Shown here piece after piece: positions 1 to 9,068 of a stretch of 64,000 bases of DNA. Source of the stretch: Polyangiaceae bacterium (GTDB lineage Bacteria; Myxococcota_A; Polyangia; Polyangiales; Polyangiaceae). Each line of letters opens with the position of its first letter. Position 1 is the stretch's first letter. Location: assembly GCA_009780955.1 (NCBI GenBank), contig WQZB01000004.1, forward strand, positions 1 through 64,000, given 5' to 3'. The notes under the pieces were generated by a model. That model ran no database searches. It had not been told where the DNA came from and was given only the letters and a program-made list of their open reading frames with translations. The position numbers were made by a program, and so were the translations under genes.

Positions 1-55
1 GCCCGAAATCCGTGGCTCACGCTCCGCTTCTATTCGAGAGCCACGGCCTTCGGGC
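1..55. repeat. Intergenic hairpin at the window edge
   Basis: Two arms pair across a 21-base loop: GCCCGAAATCCGTGGCT (1-17) with AGCCACGGCCTTCGGGC (39-55), with two internal mismatches. It lies upstream of the first gene and could be the terminator of a gene left of the window or a dispersed hairpin. No T-run follows on the + strand. Confidence 0.45.
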
Positions 56-137
56 TCAACGGAGCGCGACGTGTGCGCATCGCCTTGGATTTTCAAATTC
101 AGCGCAACTGAGTTGCGCTGTAACGTCGGAAGGAGAC

Positions 138-926
138 ATGCTGCTAGTCTTCGGAATCTTCCAGGCTGTCATCGGACTCCTGCTCATCATTGCGCACTAT
201 AAGAATTGGCAAAAACGCAAACGCATCCTCGCAACACCCACGTCACCCATTCGCCAAGCGCCGGGCATCGGGCCCGTCGGGATCAAGGGGCGTATCCTGC
301 CGAGCGAGCAAGGGCTTCTCCAAGCACCATTCAGTGGTCGTCCGGCCGTGTGGTACCGAGTCACCGTGGACGAGCTCCGCGAAGGCTACGTAAGCAACAG
401 CTATTGGAAACAGGTCTTTCATGAGTTCGACAAGCGAGCATTCGTCGTCGACGACGGTTCAGGGCAGGTCGCGCGCGTCATCCCGAATGTTGTAACCTGC
501 GTCGTCAATCTCCGGGAAGTTGCCACGAGCGGCACATTCCACGACGCGACACCCCAGCTCGAAGCGTTCCTCGCGTCACACGGATTGCAGAGCAGAGGCT
601 TTTTCGGCTTCAACAAAACGATGCGCTATCGAGAGGAGATCCTCGTGCCTGGCGACACCGTTTATGCGGTCGGCCCTTCGCGCAGGGATCCCGGCCCACC
701 CGTCAGCGACGGGTATCGCGAAGCGCCATCTACGCAACTCGTACTTTTCTCGGGTGATGGCCCCGATGGCGAGCTGATTCTGACCAACGAGAGCAAGAAG
801 CAGCTAATCCGAAAGGTCTCCTGGGAAGTCATGGTTGGCCTTGTATTTGTCGGCGTTGGGGCGATCATGAGCCTTGTTGCCGTTGTTATGCGGCTCTCTT
901 CCGCGATATTGCCCCATAGCCACTAA
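138..926 (+). CDS. Membrane-anchored GIDE-domain protein
   Basis: The 262-residue protein has a hydrophobic N-terminal segment (about residues 1-20), then a region resembling the GIDE domain of MULAN-type E3 ligases (glycine-rich start VGIKGRILPSEQGLL, then RPAVWYRV and VVDDGSGQVARV). A second hydrophobic segment lies near the C-terminus (about 225-250). No RING finger is visible, so a ligase activity is not supported; bacterial GIDE proteins have no settled role. I chose the ATG at 138 because AGGAG stands 2-7 bases upstream and the membrane segment then begins at residue 1; an open frame extends further upstream to 12. The 3' end overlaps the convergent ATPase gene by 4 bases. Confidence 0.6.
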   Translation: MLLVFGIFQAVIGLLLIIAHYKNWQKRKRILATPTSPIRQAPGIGPVGIKGRILPSEQGLLQAPFSGRPAVWYRVTVDELREGYVSNSYWKQVFHEFDKRAFVVDDGSGQVARVIPNVVTCVVNLREVATSGTFHDATPQLEAFLASHGLQSRGFFGFNKTMRYREEILVPGDTVYAVGPSRRDPGPPVSDGYREAPSTQLVLFSGDGPDGELILTNESKKQLIRKVSWEVMVGLVFVGVGAIMSLVAVVMRLSSAILPHSH

Positions 927-3787
927 GCGGATCGCGCGAAGTATTTTCCAAAAACGCCCGCGCGCACGAACGCCTTCATCAATTCAATCATCGGCACGAT
1001 CGACGCCGAGAGCAGAACGAGCACGAGCCACTCCGTGCCGGAGAGAGCATACGTTCGAAACACCTCGCGAAGGCTGGGAACAAGCACCGCGACAAGGTGA
1101 ATGGCCGCACTCATGACGATCGAAACAAGAAGCGTCAACGGTAAAATTGGCCGCAGCGAGAACATCGACGCCGTGGTTGAGCGGCAGTTCATGGCGTGAA
1201 ACAGCGGCGAGAGCGCGAGCAGCGAGAACGCCACCGCGCGCCCATAGCGAAAGCGATCGGTCGGGATGCCAGATTGCCCCCACGGCCAGTAGTAGCAGCC
1301 AATGGCAAGTGCACCCATGAGAATGCCGATGACCGCGATGCCGAGGTAGTCGCGCATGGCTAGCAAGCTTGACGTGGCCTTGCGCGGCGGTTCATGCATC
1401 TGTGTTGGATCGGGCGGATCGATGCCGAGCGCCAACGCGGGTAAACCGTTGGTGACAAGGTTGATCCAGAGAATCATCAGCGGGCGCAGGCTTGGCAAAC
1501 CCGGCAGCACACTCGCGACGAAAACCGTGACGAGCAACCCCGCGTTCGACGACAGAAGGAAAAAAATGAACTTCTGGATGTTACGCCAAATCGCTCTCCC
1601 CTCGCGCACCGCATCGACGATGGTGGCGAAGTTGTCATCGGCAAGCACCATGTCGGCAGCCTCGCGCGCCACGTCGGTACCTTGCTCGCCCATCGCAATG
1701 CCAATGTGAGCTTCGCGTAGCGCTGGGGCGTCGTTGACGCCGTCGCCGGTCATCGCAACGATGTGGCCGCGCGCCTTCAGGGCCCTGACGATACGCAGCT
1801 TCTGCTCCGCCGTGACGCGCGCGAAAACACACACATGATCGACCTGCTCTTCGAGTGCATCATCCGAGAGTTTCTCGAGCTCGGCGCCCGTCAGCGCGAT
1901 CGCGTCCTTTTCCCAGAGACCGAGCTCCTCGGCAATGGAAACGGCCGTGAGCTTGTGATCGCCGGTGATCATGACGGCGCGAACGCCCGCTTCGTGGCAT
2001 GCCTTGACGGCTTCTTTCACGCCAACGCGCGGCGGATCGATCATGCCAACGAGCCCGACGAACGTGAGACGCTCTTCGATCTCGATGTTGGGTGAACCGC
2101 CAGCCCGAGTCGACTCGGGCTCGCATTCGCCGCGCGTTGCGCTGGTTGACAGCTCGCGGCGGCAAACGGCGAGCACACGCAGCGATGCGCGGCTCATTCG
2201 CTCGGCCTCATCGAGAATGGCTTTCTTGCCCTTGTCGTCGAGCAAACTTACGCCTCGTGCCGTGCGCTGCGAAACGCATAGGGGAACGAGCACATCGGCG
2301 CTGCCTTTCGTGTGCGCAACCTCGCATCCACTCTGGTCGAGCGTCACAATCGTCATACGCTTGCGATCGCTGTCGAAGGGGATCTCTTTGAGTACGCGGT
2401 GCGACGGTACAATCGACTCTTTTGGTGTGCCGCCTTTTGCGGCGAGCGTGAGCAACGCACCCTCGGTTGGGTCGCCGATCACACGCCAAGCGCCGTTTTT
2501 CTGTTCCAGCACGGCATTGTTCGCGAGTGCAATGGTGGCAAGCAAATCCGACAACGCGGTATGATCGGCTCGGCCGAAATCCGCTCGCTCGCAACTCTCG
2601 TTAGCAGTGATTTCGCCCTTCGGATCGTACCCCGTGCCCGTCACACGGTACGACGTGCCACCCGCGAAAATCTCACGCACGGTCATCTCGTTCTGCGTGA
2701 GCGTGCCCGTTTTGTCGGAGCAGATGACCGTTGCCGCGCCAAGTGTTTCAACAGCAGCAAGCTTTCGAACGATGGCGCCCTTCTTCGCCATGCGTTGCAT
2801 GCCAAGGCCAAGGGTAATCGTGGTGATGGCCGGCAAACCTTCGGGAATGGCGGCCACGGCGAGGCTTACGGCTTCGAGCAAAAGCACGTGCCAGCTGTCC
2901 TCACCGCGAATCATTCCCCAAACGAAAAGACCCAGACTGATTCCAAGGCACGCCCAGAGCACGCGCTTGCCAAAGTGATCGAGCTTGTCTTCGAGCGGCG
3001 TTTTTTTCTGCTCCTGCGCGCTCATCAGGGCACTCAACTTGCCAAGCTCGGTGTCTTTGCCCGTTGCCACGACGAGCGCGCGACCTTTGCCGCGAACGAT
3101 CGACGTCCCCCAAAAAAGCATGGTTTGGCGATCGCCGATGGGCGCATCATCAGGCAGTTGTGCGCGCGCATCTTTGGTGACAGGCAACGACTCGCCCGTG
3201 AGCGATGCCTCTTCGGTCGCAAGGTTGATGGTTTGCAGAAGCCGCGCGTCAGCGGGTACGGCGTCACCGGCTTCGATCTCGAGCACATCGCCGGGCACAA
3301 CCGCGCTGGCGGCGATCACCTTGACCTCGTCGCTGCGGCGCACGCGTGCCGTCGGCGTTTGCATGTTCTTGAGTGCGTCGAGCGCCTCTTCGGCCTTGTG
3401 CTCTTGGTAGTAGCCGAGCACCGCGTTCAATACGACGATGAGTGCAATGGCAATCGCATCGCTGTAGCGCATGAAAAAGCCCATGTTCCCGAGCCTGCCT
3501 GCGCCGCTAAACGTCGCGATGACCGCCGCACCAAGGAGCGTGAGCACAATCGGGTTTGCGAACTGCGCGACAAAGCGCTTGAAGCGACTTGCAGGAGCCG
3601 TGACAGGGAGCTCGTTCGGACCGTATTTTGCGAGGCGCGTGGCAGCGTCGTCGTCCGTCAAGCCGTGGACAGCATTGGCGTCGAAGCGCGCGATCAGCGC
3701 TTCGCACACACCTGTGTGCCACACATTGACCTGCGCAACGTCACGAATGGACGTATCCTTCGTATGGCTCGCCGACGTCATCTGCAT
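923..3787 (-). CDS. P2-type cation-transporting ATPase (calcium-ATPase-like)
   Basis: A 954-residue P-type ATPase of the inner membrane, which uses ATP to pump a cation. Visible in order are the N-terminal cation-ATPase domain, TGES (about 197-200, actuator), PEGLP in M4 (315-319), the phosphorylated Asp in DKTGT (about 358), MITGDH, TGDGVNDAP (hinge) and the C-terminal membrane segments. The architecture fits the P2A (SERCA-like) group. However, M5 reads SSNAGLL where SERCA has a Glu ligand, and M6 reads NLVTNGLP where SERCA has NLVTDGLP, so two carboxylate ligands are replaced. The ion is therefore uncertain (Ca, Mn or a monovalent cation). The start is ATG 3787 or the second Met at 3781; the ribosome site is weak. 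A 123-bp repeat separates it from the co-directional pspA. Confidence 0.88.
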   Translation of the reverse strand: MQMTSASHTKDTSIRDVAQVNVWHTGVCEALIARFDANAVHGLTDDDAATRLAKYGPNELPVTAPASRFKRFVAQFANPIVLTLLGAAVIATFSGAGRLGNMGFFMRYSDAIAIALIVVLNAVLGYYQEHKAEEALDALKNMQTPTARVRRSDEVKVIAASAVVPGDVLEIEAGDAVPADARLLQTINLATEEASLTGESLPVTKDARAQLPDDAPIGDRQTMLFWGTSIVRGKGRALVVATGKDTELGKLSALMSAQEQKKTPLEDKLDHFGKRVLWACLGISLGLFVWGMIRGEDSWHVLLLEAVSLAVAAIPEGLPAITTITLGLGMQRMAKKGAIVRKLAAVETLGAATVICSDKTGTLTQNEMTVREIFAGGTSYRVTGTGYDPKGEITANESCERADFGRADHTALSDLLATIALANNAVLEQKNGAWRVIGDPTEGALLTLAAKGGTPKESIVPSHRVLKEIPFDSDRKRMTIVTLDQSGCEVAHTKGSADVLVPLCVSQRTARGVSLLDDKGKKAILDEAERMSRASLRVLAVCRRELSTSATRGECEPESTRAGGSPNIEIEERLTFVGLVGMIDPPRVGVKEAVKACHEAGVRAVMITGDHKLTAVSIAEELGLWEKDAIALTGAELEKLSDDALEEQVDHVCVFARVTAEQKLRIVRALKARGHIVAMTGDGVNDAPALREAHIGIAMGEQGTDVAREAADMVLADDNFATIVDAVREGRAIWRNIQKFIFFLLSSNAGLLVTVFVASVLPGLPSLRPLMILWINLVTNGLPALALGIDPPDPTQMHEPPRKATSSLLAMRDYLGIAVIGILMGALAIGCYYWPWGQSGIPTDRFRYGRAVAFSLLALSPLFHAMNCRSTTASMFSLRPILPLTLLVSIVMSAAIHLVAVLVPSLREVFRTYALSGTEWLVLVLLSASIVPMIELMKAFVRAGVFGKYFARSA

Positions 3788-3825
3788 GCAATTTCGGGTT
3801 AGAGCACGAAACAGGTTACGCGCCA

Positions 3826-3948
3826 GACCGCTTTCAAGTTGGCGCGAGGTCGAGGCGGCGGCGAGGACCGGACCGGAATAGCCTCCTTGCGCTTTGAGGA
3901 CCGGACCGGAGCCGCCAACGAAGAGATCGCGCCAAATCGAAAGCGGTC
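3826..3948 (-). repeat. 123-bp stop-codon-anchored repeat, copy A
   Basis: Full copy, read on the minus strand. It begins GACCGCTTTCGATTTGGCGC and ends CAACTTGAAAGCGGTC, so the ends are inverted repeats of about 23 bases (GACCGCTTTC, three variable bases, TTGGCGCGA). The first GA forms the TGA stop of the pspA-like gene (stop at 3949-3947). It fills the gap before the ATPase gene. Confidence 0.9.
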
Positions 3949-4804
3949 ACCGGCCGGCTTTGCGCTGCTGGTCCTGTGATTGTTCTGCCTCGAGCTCTTC
4001 GAGTGCAGCGGCAAGTTCATCTTGCTCGGCGCGCGACGACGGCGGACCCGAAGCCTCCGCCGCCTCGGCCGGCGCAGACACCCGCGTTGGCACTTCCGCG
4101 GCTTGGGCTGGCGCGCCCTCTTCCAGCGCCGGCAGCATACCCATTTTGCGTTTGAGTGCGACGAGATCATCGTCCGCTCCGGCCGTGCGTTCGAGCTGCT
4201 GAAAGCGAGTCGCGAGGCTGTCGCCCGTGTACTCTTCTTGAATCTCGCCCGCAGCTTCTGCCTCGGCTTCGATCTGGTCGATTTTGCCTTCCATTCGGTC
4301 GAAGGTTTCGAACGCGCTTTGATCGCGTAGACCATGCATCGTTTCCTGAATCGCCTTTTGCGCTTCGGCGCGCTTTTTCCGGGCGATAAGGACATTCTTT
4401 TTGCGCTTGGCCTCCTCGATCTTGTCGTTCAGCATTCGAAGGGCGCGCTTCAGCTGATCGACCGATGTCTTCTGCTTCGTCCACTGATCTTTAAAGGTCG
4501 CGGAGAGCTGGTCGTGCTCCTTTTTGCGCGCCAGCGCTTCTCTGGCGAGCTCCTCGTTGCCGGCGCGCAAAGCCATCATCGCCTTGCGCTCCCACTCCGC
4601 TGCCTGCGCCATTTCTTGTTCGCACTGCTTGGCGAGGCGCTTCTCGTCCGCGATCGAAGCAGCGACTTGCTTTTTTGCTTCGACGAGCTGGTTGTTCATA
4701 TCCAAAACGATTTGATTCAGCATTTTCTCCGGGTCTTCGGATTTGCTGATCAGATCGTTGATGTTCGACTTAATGAGCTGAGCGAGGCGGCTGAAAATCC
4801 CCAT
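3947..4804 (-). CDS. pspA: PspA/IM30 family membrane-stress protein
   Basis: A 285-residue, strongly helical protein. It starts MGIFSRLAQLIKSNINDLI and continues EDPEKMLNQIVLDMNNQL, the hallmark N-terminus of PspA/Vipp1. Long charged coiled-coil segments follow to about residue 220, then an Ala/Glu/Pro-rich tail. Family members are ESCRT-III-like proteins that bind damaged inner membrane and preserve the proton gradient; that role is from family knowledge. The tail after residue 220 is longer than in E. coli PspA (222 residues). It lies 3 bases downstream of the YbjN-like gene, so the two are probably one transcript. Its TGA stop is completed by repeat copy A. No PspF-type regulator is nearby. 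Confidence 0.9.
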   Translation of the reverse strand: MGIFSRLAQLIKSNINDLISKSEDPEKMLNQIVLDMNNQLVEAKKQVAASIADEKRLAKQCEQEMAQAAEWERKAMMALRAGNEELAREALARKKEHDQLSATFKDQWTKQKTSVDQLKRALRMLNDKIEEAKRKKNVLIARKKRAEAQKAIQETMHGLRDQSAFETFDRMEGKIDQIEAEAEAAGEIQEEYTGDSLATRFQQLERTAGADDDLVALKRKMGMLPALEEGAPAQAAEVPTRVSAPAEAAEASGPPSSRAEQDELAAALEELEAEQSQDQQRKAGR

Positions 4805-4807
4805 GGG

Positions 4808-5260
4808 TTAGGCATTCCTTTGCGAAGACTGCGAAGAGTGGGAACCGCGGAGGCTTGCTTTGGATAGCTCGGCGAGCTTCGGAACCTGCGCCGCGAGCGT
4901 TACGTCGATTTCGTCGAGCGTTGCAGCAAGCTCATTGAAGTCGAGGTTCTCGAGCTCCAAGGCGCTCGCAAGGACGATTCTGCCGTCCTCGAGACCAAAG
5001 GCCGTGTGTACGAGCGATTTCGCATTGAGACTGAGAAGCTTTTCGTAGAGAACGCCGTTCACCGACGCATCACCGACGACATTGCCAATGTGGACTCTCA
5101 ATAAAACAATGGGCGGGTCAACCCGCATGGCAACGGGCGGCATATGGCCGCCGCCGCGAACGACGAACGTGCCAGGCTGGTCTTCGACCTGCGTGTAGTG
5201 ACGGCTCATTTTTTCGAGGTAGGCCTCGACATCGTGGACGGTGCGCATGGACGATTGCAC
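4808..5260 (-). CDS. YbjN-like (type III chaperone fold) small protein
   Basis: A 150-residue soluble protein. The N-terminal helix (VEAYLEKM) and the alternating strands GTFVVRGG, VAMRVDPPIVLLRVHIG and FGLEDGRIVLAS, followed by ELENLDFNELAATLDEI, resemble YbjN/CesT-like domains that bind other proteins. The exact function is unknown. The gene is 3 bases from pspA on the same strand, suggesting a partner or modulator of the membrane-stress response. Met5 (MRTVHDVE, at 5248) is an alternative start. It is divergent from the kinase gene, with about 50 bases of shared upstream DNA. Confidence 0.55.
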   Translation of the reverse strand: MQSSMRTVHDVEAYLEKMSRHYTQVEDQPGTFVVRGGGHMPPVAMRVDPPIVLLRVHIGNVVGDASVNGVLYEKLLSLNAKSLVHTAFGLEDGRIVLASALELENLDFNELAATLDEIDVTLAAQVPKLAELSKASLRGSHSSQSSQRNA

Positions 5261-5311
5261 CCTAACCCGGGCTTTTGCTCGTCGCTACGTCTTCGTGCTA
5301 ACATTGTCTCA

Positions 5312-6355
5312 ATGGCGTTGTCGCCTGGCCTTGCGCCGGGTTCAGTAATCGGAGGAATCTACACGATTCGCCAGCTGATCGGTCAGGGAGGCATGGGTGG
5401 GGTTTACGCGGCTTCCGCGCGCGGCGGCAAAGAGGTTGCCATCAAAATTCTCCACGAGCGTGCTGCACAAGACCCTGATTTGGTAGCGCGGTTTGCCCGC
5501 GAGGCAAGCATCGCCAAGGAAATTGCATCGCCGTTCGTTGCCGCCATCCTTGGCGCTGGCAAAGAAAAAGACGGCCGATTATGGATTGCCTTCGAGCGAC
5601 TCGTCGGCGAAGGGCTCGATGCACGCCTGCGAAGAGAGCAATACTTATCGTTTGCTGACGTTGCGCCCGTCATCGAAGACGCGCTCCAAGGGCTTCACGA
5701 CGCCCACAGCGCGCACGTCGTCCATCGCGACATCAAGCCCGCCAACCTTTACATCGAGAAGCGCTCTCTCACCCCAGAAGAGATCGCTGCCGGCGAGCAC
5801 GACGAGCGCACACGCATCCTCGATTTCGGCGTGTCGAAGATGAAAGCCGGTGCAAAGCATCGGGCCGAGCCATCGTTGACGGCGTTCGACGCAACCCTCG
5901 GAAGCTTTGCGTACATGGCGCCTGAGCAAGTGCGCGGCTCGGCACGCGTCGACGAGCGCGCCGATTTGTATGCGCTCGGTGCTGTCGCATTCCGCGCACT
6001 GACAGGGCGGCTACCTTTCGAAGGCGCGAACGCGGCCGTCCTGATTGCCCTCAAGCTCGATCGAGATCCGCCAACGCTCGCGCAAGCAACGGGCGAGGTG
6101 TGGCCCGTATCGATTGAGCAATTTCTCGCCAAGATCATGGCGCGCGAAAGAGACAAGCGATTCGGTTCGGCCACTGAAGCGCTCGAGGCATGGCGAAACG
6201 TGTGCGTTATCATGGGCAATGCGCCAAGGCACAAACACGCTGTTTTGCCGCATATCTCTTCGATGCACGACGCGCACGACGACCGTACGGACGTGACCGA
6301 CACCACCTACACCGACTCGGGGGCATTAACCCCGCTCTCCACTCGCCGCCGCTAA
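5312..6355 (+). CDS. Eukaryote-like serine/threonine protein kinase
   Basis: A 347-residue Hanks-type kinase. The ATP loop GQGGMGGVY (about 25-32), catalytic Lys in VAIKIL (K45), HRDIKPANL (catalytic D140, N145), DFG (D171) and MAPEQVRG (activation-loop end) are all present, so it should be active. The kinase domain fills nearly the whole protein; I see no transmembrane segment and no sensor domain, only a short Thr/Asp-rich tail, so it is probably cytoplasmic. An acidic insert (TPEEIAAGEHDER) sits between HRD and DFG. The start at 5312 places the domain directly after ten residues; an upstream open frame from 5144 runs antisense through the neighbour and is unlikely. Such kinases are abundant in Myxococcota. 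It overlaps the convergent next gene by 4 bases. Confidence 0.9.
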   Translation: MALSPGLAPGSVIGGIYTIRQLIGQGGMGGVYAASARGGKEVAIKILHERAAQDPDLVARFAREASIAKEIASPFVAAILGAGKEKDGRLWIAFERLVGEGLDARLRREQYLSFADVAPVIEDALQGLHDAHSAHVVHRDIKPANLYIEKRSLTPEEIAAGEHDERTRILDFGVSKMKAGAKHRAEPSLTAFDATLGSFAYMAPEQVRGSARVDERADLYALGAVAFRALTGRLPFEGANAAVLIALKLDRDPPTLAQATGEVWPVSIEQFLAKIMARERDKRFGSATEALEAWRNVCVIMGNAPRHKHAVLPHISSMHDAHDDRTDVTDTTYTDSGALTPLSTRRR

Positions 6356-7215
6356 AGCGCGAGGCGATAGCCAATCGTTAAGCCAAATTCGATGGCGGCC
6401 ACGGCGCCCGTGAGCGTTGCGCAGTCGCCGATCGCAGTACACCGTGGCGACTCGGGGAGAAACCAAGCCAAGCCTCGCAGGTTGACGCCGGCTATCCAGT
6501 TCTCGCTCAAGTAGTAGCTGCCGCCGACTTGCCCGCCGATGGCAAGACCTTCGGAACGCACCGTGACCTCGGATGTACCGAGAATGGTGGGCACCGCGGG
6601 CGCTGACTCGTTGGTGAAGCGATCGGCAATGACGACGCCGCCAACGGTCATGCCTACCCAAGCCTCGACATACTTGTAGTGAAGGGGGATAAAGCGCGCC
6701 TCCGTTCCCATGAAAAGGTAGCTTCGCGCATGCGATCGCTTCACCCCCGTTAGACCACCGTATTCGCTGTCGGATGTCGGGCTTGGCGCGAAGAACGCGC
6801 CCGCGCCAACCGCAAACAACCGATTCCACCGATAAAGAATGTGCAACCCAACTTGCAACGTTGCATCTCCTCGCCCGATTTTGCCAACGAACGGCGTGTC
6901 GCCGCCGCGTTGCCCGGGCGAGATCGGCGCGGTTGGAAGAGCAACGACGCCCGCCTGGAGTTCGGCAATGGTATGCGGCCTGTCGATGATGCGAGAGAGC
7001 GCCGCGTCTGCGCCGCGGGCAGTCTCGCCCGCACGCGCGACGGCTACCATGCGAGCTTCAGCCTTCTCTTCTTTCGACGCATCAGCGGGAACTTCCGGCG
7101 TTGGCTCGGGCGGCGGCAGCTCGGCGCGAGCAGGAATCGCAACCAGCAAGACAGTCATGCCAAAAACCCCATACAACAGGGCAATTCGCGCAGTTCGAGT
7201 GCAAATTGCATTCAT
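6352..7215 (-). CDS. Predicted outer-membrane beta-barrel protein
   Basis: A 287-residue protein with a signal peptide (about residues 1-31, hydrophobic stretch IALLYGVFGMTVLLVAIPARA and an AxA site) and a Pro/Glu-rich linker (LPPPEPTPEVP). A series of alternating amphipathic strands follows (for example ATLQVGLHILYRW, LFAVGAGAFFAP, SYLFMGTEARFIPL, EGLAIGGQVGGSYYL) and it ends in an aromatic/Leu strand (IEFGLTIGYRLAL), typical of small outer-membrane barrels. No specific family is recognised. It is convergent with the kinase gene (4-base overlap) and divergent from scpA. Confidence 0.55.
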   Translation of the reverse strand: MNAICTRTARIALLYGVFGMTVLLVAIPARAELPPPEPTPEVPADASKEEKAEARMVAVARAGETARGADAALSRIIDRPHTIAELQAGVVALPTAPISPGQRGGDTPFVGKIGRGDATLQVGLHILYRWNRLFAVGAGAFFAPSPTSDSEYGGLTGVKRSHARSYLFMGTEARFIPLHYKYVEAWVGMTVGGVVIADRFTNESAPAVPTILGTSEVTVRSEGLAIGGQVGGSYYLSENWIAGVNLRGLAWFLPESPRCTAIGDCATLTGAVAAIEFGLTIGYRLAL

Positions 7216-7277
7216 TCGCGATCAGCCTCTTGAAGCCGCGCGCCGGCTCCTCTACATCGTGTCTTTGGGCGAGGCCA

Positions 7278-8084
7278 GTGTCGAACCTCGAGCTAGGTGA
7301 ATCACAAACGGGCGGGTATTCCGTTAATTTGCCTATGTTCGAAGGTCCGCTCGACCTTTTGCTTCATCTTTGTCAAAAGCACGAGATCAACATTCTTGAC
7401 ATACCCATTGGCTTCGTCACCGAAAAGTACCTTGCCTACCTCGCGGTAATGAAGCTCATGGACCTCGACATCGCGAGCGAGTACCTCGTTATGGCAGCGA
7501 CGCTTGCGCACATCAAATCGAAAATGCTGCTGCCGGCGCCGCCGCCAGGACAAAAAGACGACGCCCCCGTAGAAGAAGAGGAAGATCCGCGCGAAGCCCT
7601 TATCCGGCGTTTGCTCAACTACCAGAAGTACAAACAAGCAGCGGCCGACTTGTCTGCTCGCGGGGTTTTTGGGTGCGACATTTTCTTGCGCGGCACCAAG
7701 GTCGAACAGGCCGTGCCAACTGGACCGTCTCCGCTTGCCGAGGTGCCGCTTTTCTCGCTCGTCGAGGCATTTCAAAATGTCCTGTCGCGAAGCAAGGTGA
7801 GACTCTCGCACGACGTCGTTCATGAACACGTCACGCTCACCGACCGCATCAACGAACTCGCCCATCGGCTACGCGGAGGCCATCGCTGCACGTTCGACGA
7901 GCTATTCGACGGGCTTGTCACGAGGTTCGATCTCGTCATCACATTCCTCGCGCTGCTCGAGATGACGAGACTTCGCATGACAAGGCTTTTTCAGGCCGAT
8001 CCAGATTCGCCGATCGAAGTCGAGTTCTTCGCGCAAGTGACGGAAGACGCCACGAGCGAGCTTGGCAGCGAGGACAAAACGTGA
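7278..8084 (+). CDS. scpA: Segregation and condensation protein A
   Basis: The kleisin subunit of the SMC-ScpAB condensin, which bridges SMC heads during chromosome organisation. The N-terminus carries the family signature FEGPLDLLLHL then INILDIPI and SEYLVMAATLAHIKSKMLL. An acidic linker (about residues 92-105) and the C-terminal winged helix (VITFLALLEMTRLRMTRLFQ) follow. I place the start at GTG 7278 (268 residues), with a GAGG close upstream, because the family has about 20 residues before FEGPLDLL; ATG 7335 is an internal alternative. It overlaps scpB by 4 bases (GTGA), indicating translational coupling. Confidence 0.93.
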   Translation: MSNLELGESQTGGYSVNLPMFEGPLDLLLHLCQKHEINILDIPIGFVTEKYLAYLAVMKLMDLDIASEYLVMAATLAHIKSKMLLPAPPPGQKDDAPVEEEEDPREALIRRLLNYQKYKQAAADLSARGVFGCDIFLRGTKVEQAVPTGPSPLAEVPLFSLVEAFQNVLSRSKVRLSHDVVHEHVTLTDRINELAHRLRGGHRCTFDELFDGLVTRFDLVITFLALLEMTRLRMTRLFQADPDSPIEVEFFAQVTEDATSELGSEDKT

Positions 8085-8719
8085 CCGAGAAGGGCGACGC
8101 CGAAGAGACTAGCCGTGCGCACCTGCGCGGATTGATCGAGGCGCTAATCTTCGCGAGCGACGCGCCCATCACCACGAAGAATCTTGCCAAGCTCGCATCT
8201 GCTTCGGTCGAGCAAGTGTGCAACATCGTGGACGAGCTCCGGCACGATTACCACGGGCGCGGCTTTCATCTCGACGAGGTTGGGGGTGGCCTCGTGTTTC
8301 GCACGAACGTGGCATATGCACCATTCATCCGCGATCTCACGAACGATAAACCCGCGCGCCTTTCGCGCGCACAGATCGAAACGCTGGCCATCGTCGCCTA
8401 CCGGCAGCCAATCACACGCCCCGAGATCGACGACGTGCGCGGCGTCGACAGTGGGCCGGTACTCAAGGTGCTGCTCGAGCGCGATCTGGTGCGCATCCTC
8501 GGCAAGCGCGACGAACCTGGGCGACCCATCATTTACGGCACCACGAACGCTTTCCTCGAGTTCTTCGGCCTTGGCTCACTCAAAGATCTACCCACGTTGC
8601 GCGAGTTCACCGAGCTCACCGACGAATCGCGCCGCCAATACGAAGACGAACTCGGAGATTCCCCCAACGACGACGCGGCAGATCCCGGCAGCGACGACGC
8701 GGGCTCGCACGAGCCGTGA
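8081..8719 (+). CDS. scpB: Segregation and condensation protein B
   Basis: A 212-residue partner of ScpA in the condensin complex, with two winged-helix domains. Signature stretches are LIEALIFASDAPI, ALAIVAYRQPITRPEID (here TLAIVAYRQ), VRGVDS and GRPIIYGTTNAFLEFFGL. The GTG start at 8081 overlaps the scpA stop. The C-terminal tail after about residue 175 is Asp/Asn-rich and probably disordered. The two genes form a compact two-gene operon that ends before the convergent XRE gene. Confidence 0.95.
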   Translation: MTEKGDAEETSRAHLRGLIEALIFASDAPITTKNLAKLASASVEQVCNIVDELRHDYHGRGFHLDEVGGGLVFRTNVAYAPFIRDLTNDKPARLSRAQIETLAIVAYRQPITRPEIDDVRGVDSGPVLKVLLERDLVRILGKRDEPGRPIIYGTTNAFLEFFGLGSLKDLPTLREFTELTDESRRQYEDELGDSPNDDAADPGSDDAGSHEP

Positions 8720-8725
8720 TCGCGT

Positions 8726-9055
8726 TCAGGTATCATGGGCAGGATCTGGGTACGATGCCGCAAGTTTCGCGACTTCGTCGCGGAGCTTCTTGTTCGCCAC
8801 GAGCTTGCGCACGATTTGCCACAATGCCGGATCGGCAAGCACCTTCATGGCATTTTCACCCTTCGACTTCTTCGGAATGGCGGCGGCGCCGCGCTCGCGG
8901 AGTTGCTCCATCGCGTCGATGTACGGTTTGGTTGGGAATTGCTCGCCATTCTCCCAAGCGAGAACCGTTGCCTGTTCCATGCCAAGCGCTTGCGCAAGCT
9001 CTTTGGCTGTACACGCGAGCTCCTTGCGGAGCGCCTTGAGATCATCGGGAGTCAC
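8726..9055 (-). CDS. XRE-family helix-turn-helix regulator
   Basis: A 109-residue protein with an N-terminal HTH (LRKELACTAKELAQALGMEQATVLAWENGEQFP is read in pieces: two helices ending in VLAWENG, the usual recognition helix). A helical C-terminal part follows (LRDEVAKLAASY). I chose GTG 9055: upstream of it the frame runs back through a perfect 16-bp hairpin (9069-9105) that is very unlikely to be coding. Only 6 bases separate its stop from scpB, with which it converges. The target is unknown; the hairpin just upstream of its start may affect its expression. Confidence 0.7.
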   Translation of the reverse strand: MTPDDLKALRKELACTAKELAQALGMEQATVLAWENGEQFPTKPYIDAMEQLRERGAAAIPKKSKGENAMKVLADPALWQIVRKLVANKKLRDEVAKLAASYPDPAHDT

Positions 9056-9068
9056 AGGTGTGACTTTA

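Noticed and set aside
2312-3802. 496-codon open frame on the + strand opposite the P-type ATPase
   Set aside because: It is a mirror of the GC-rich ATPase gene; the translation is Arg/His-rich with no domain, while the opposite strand encodes all P-type ATPase motifs.
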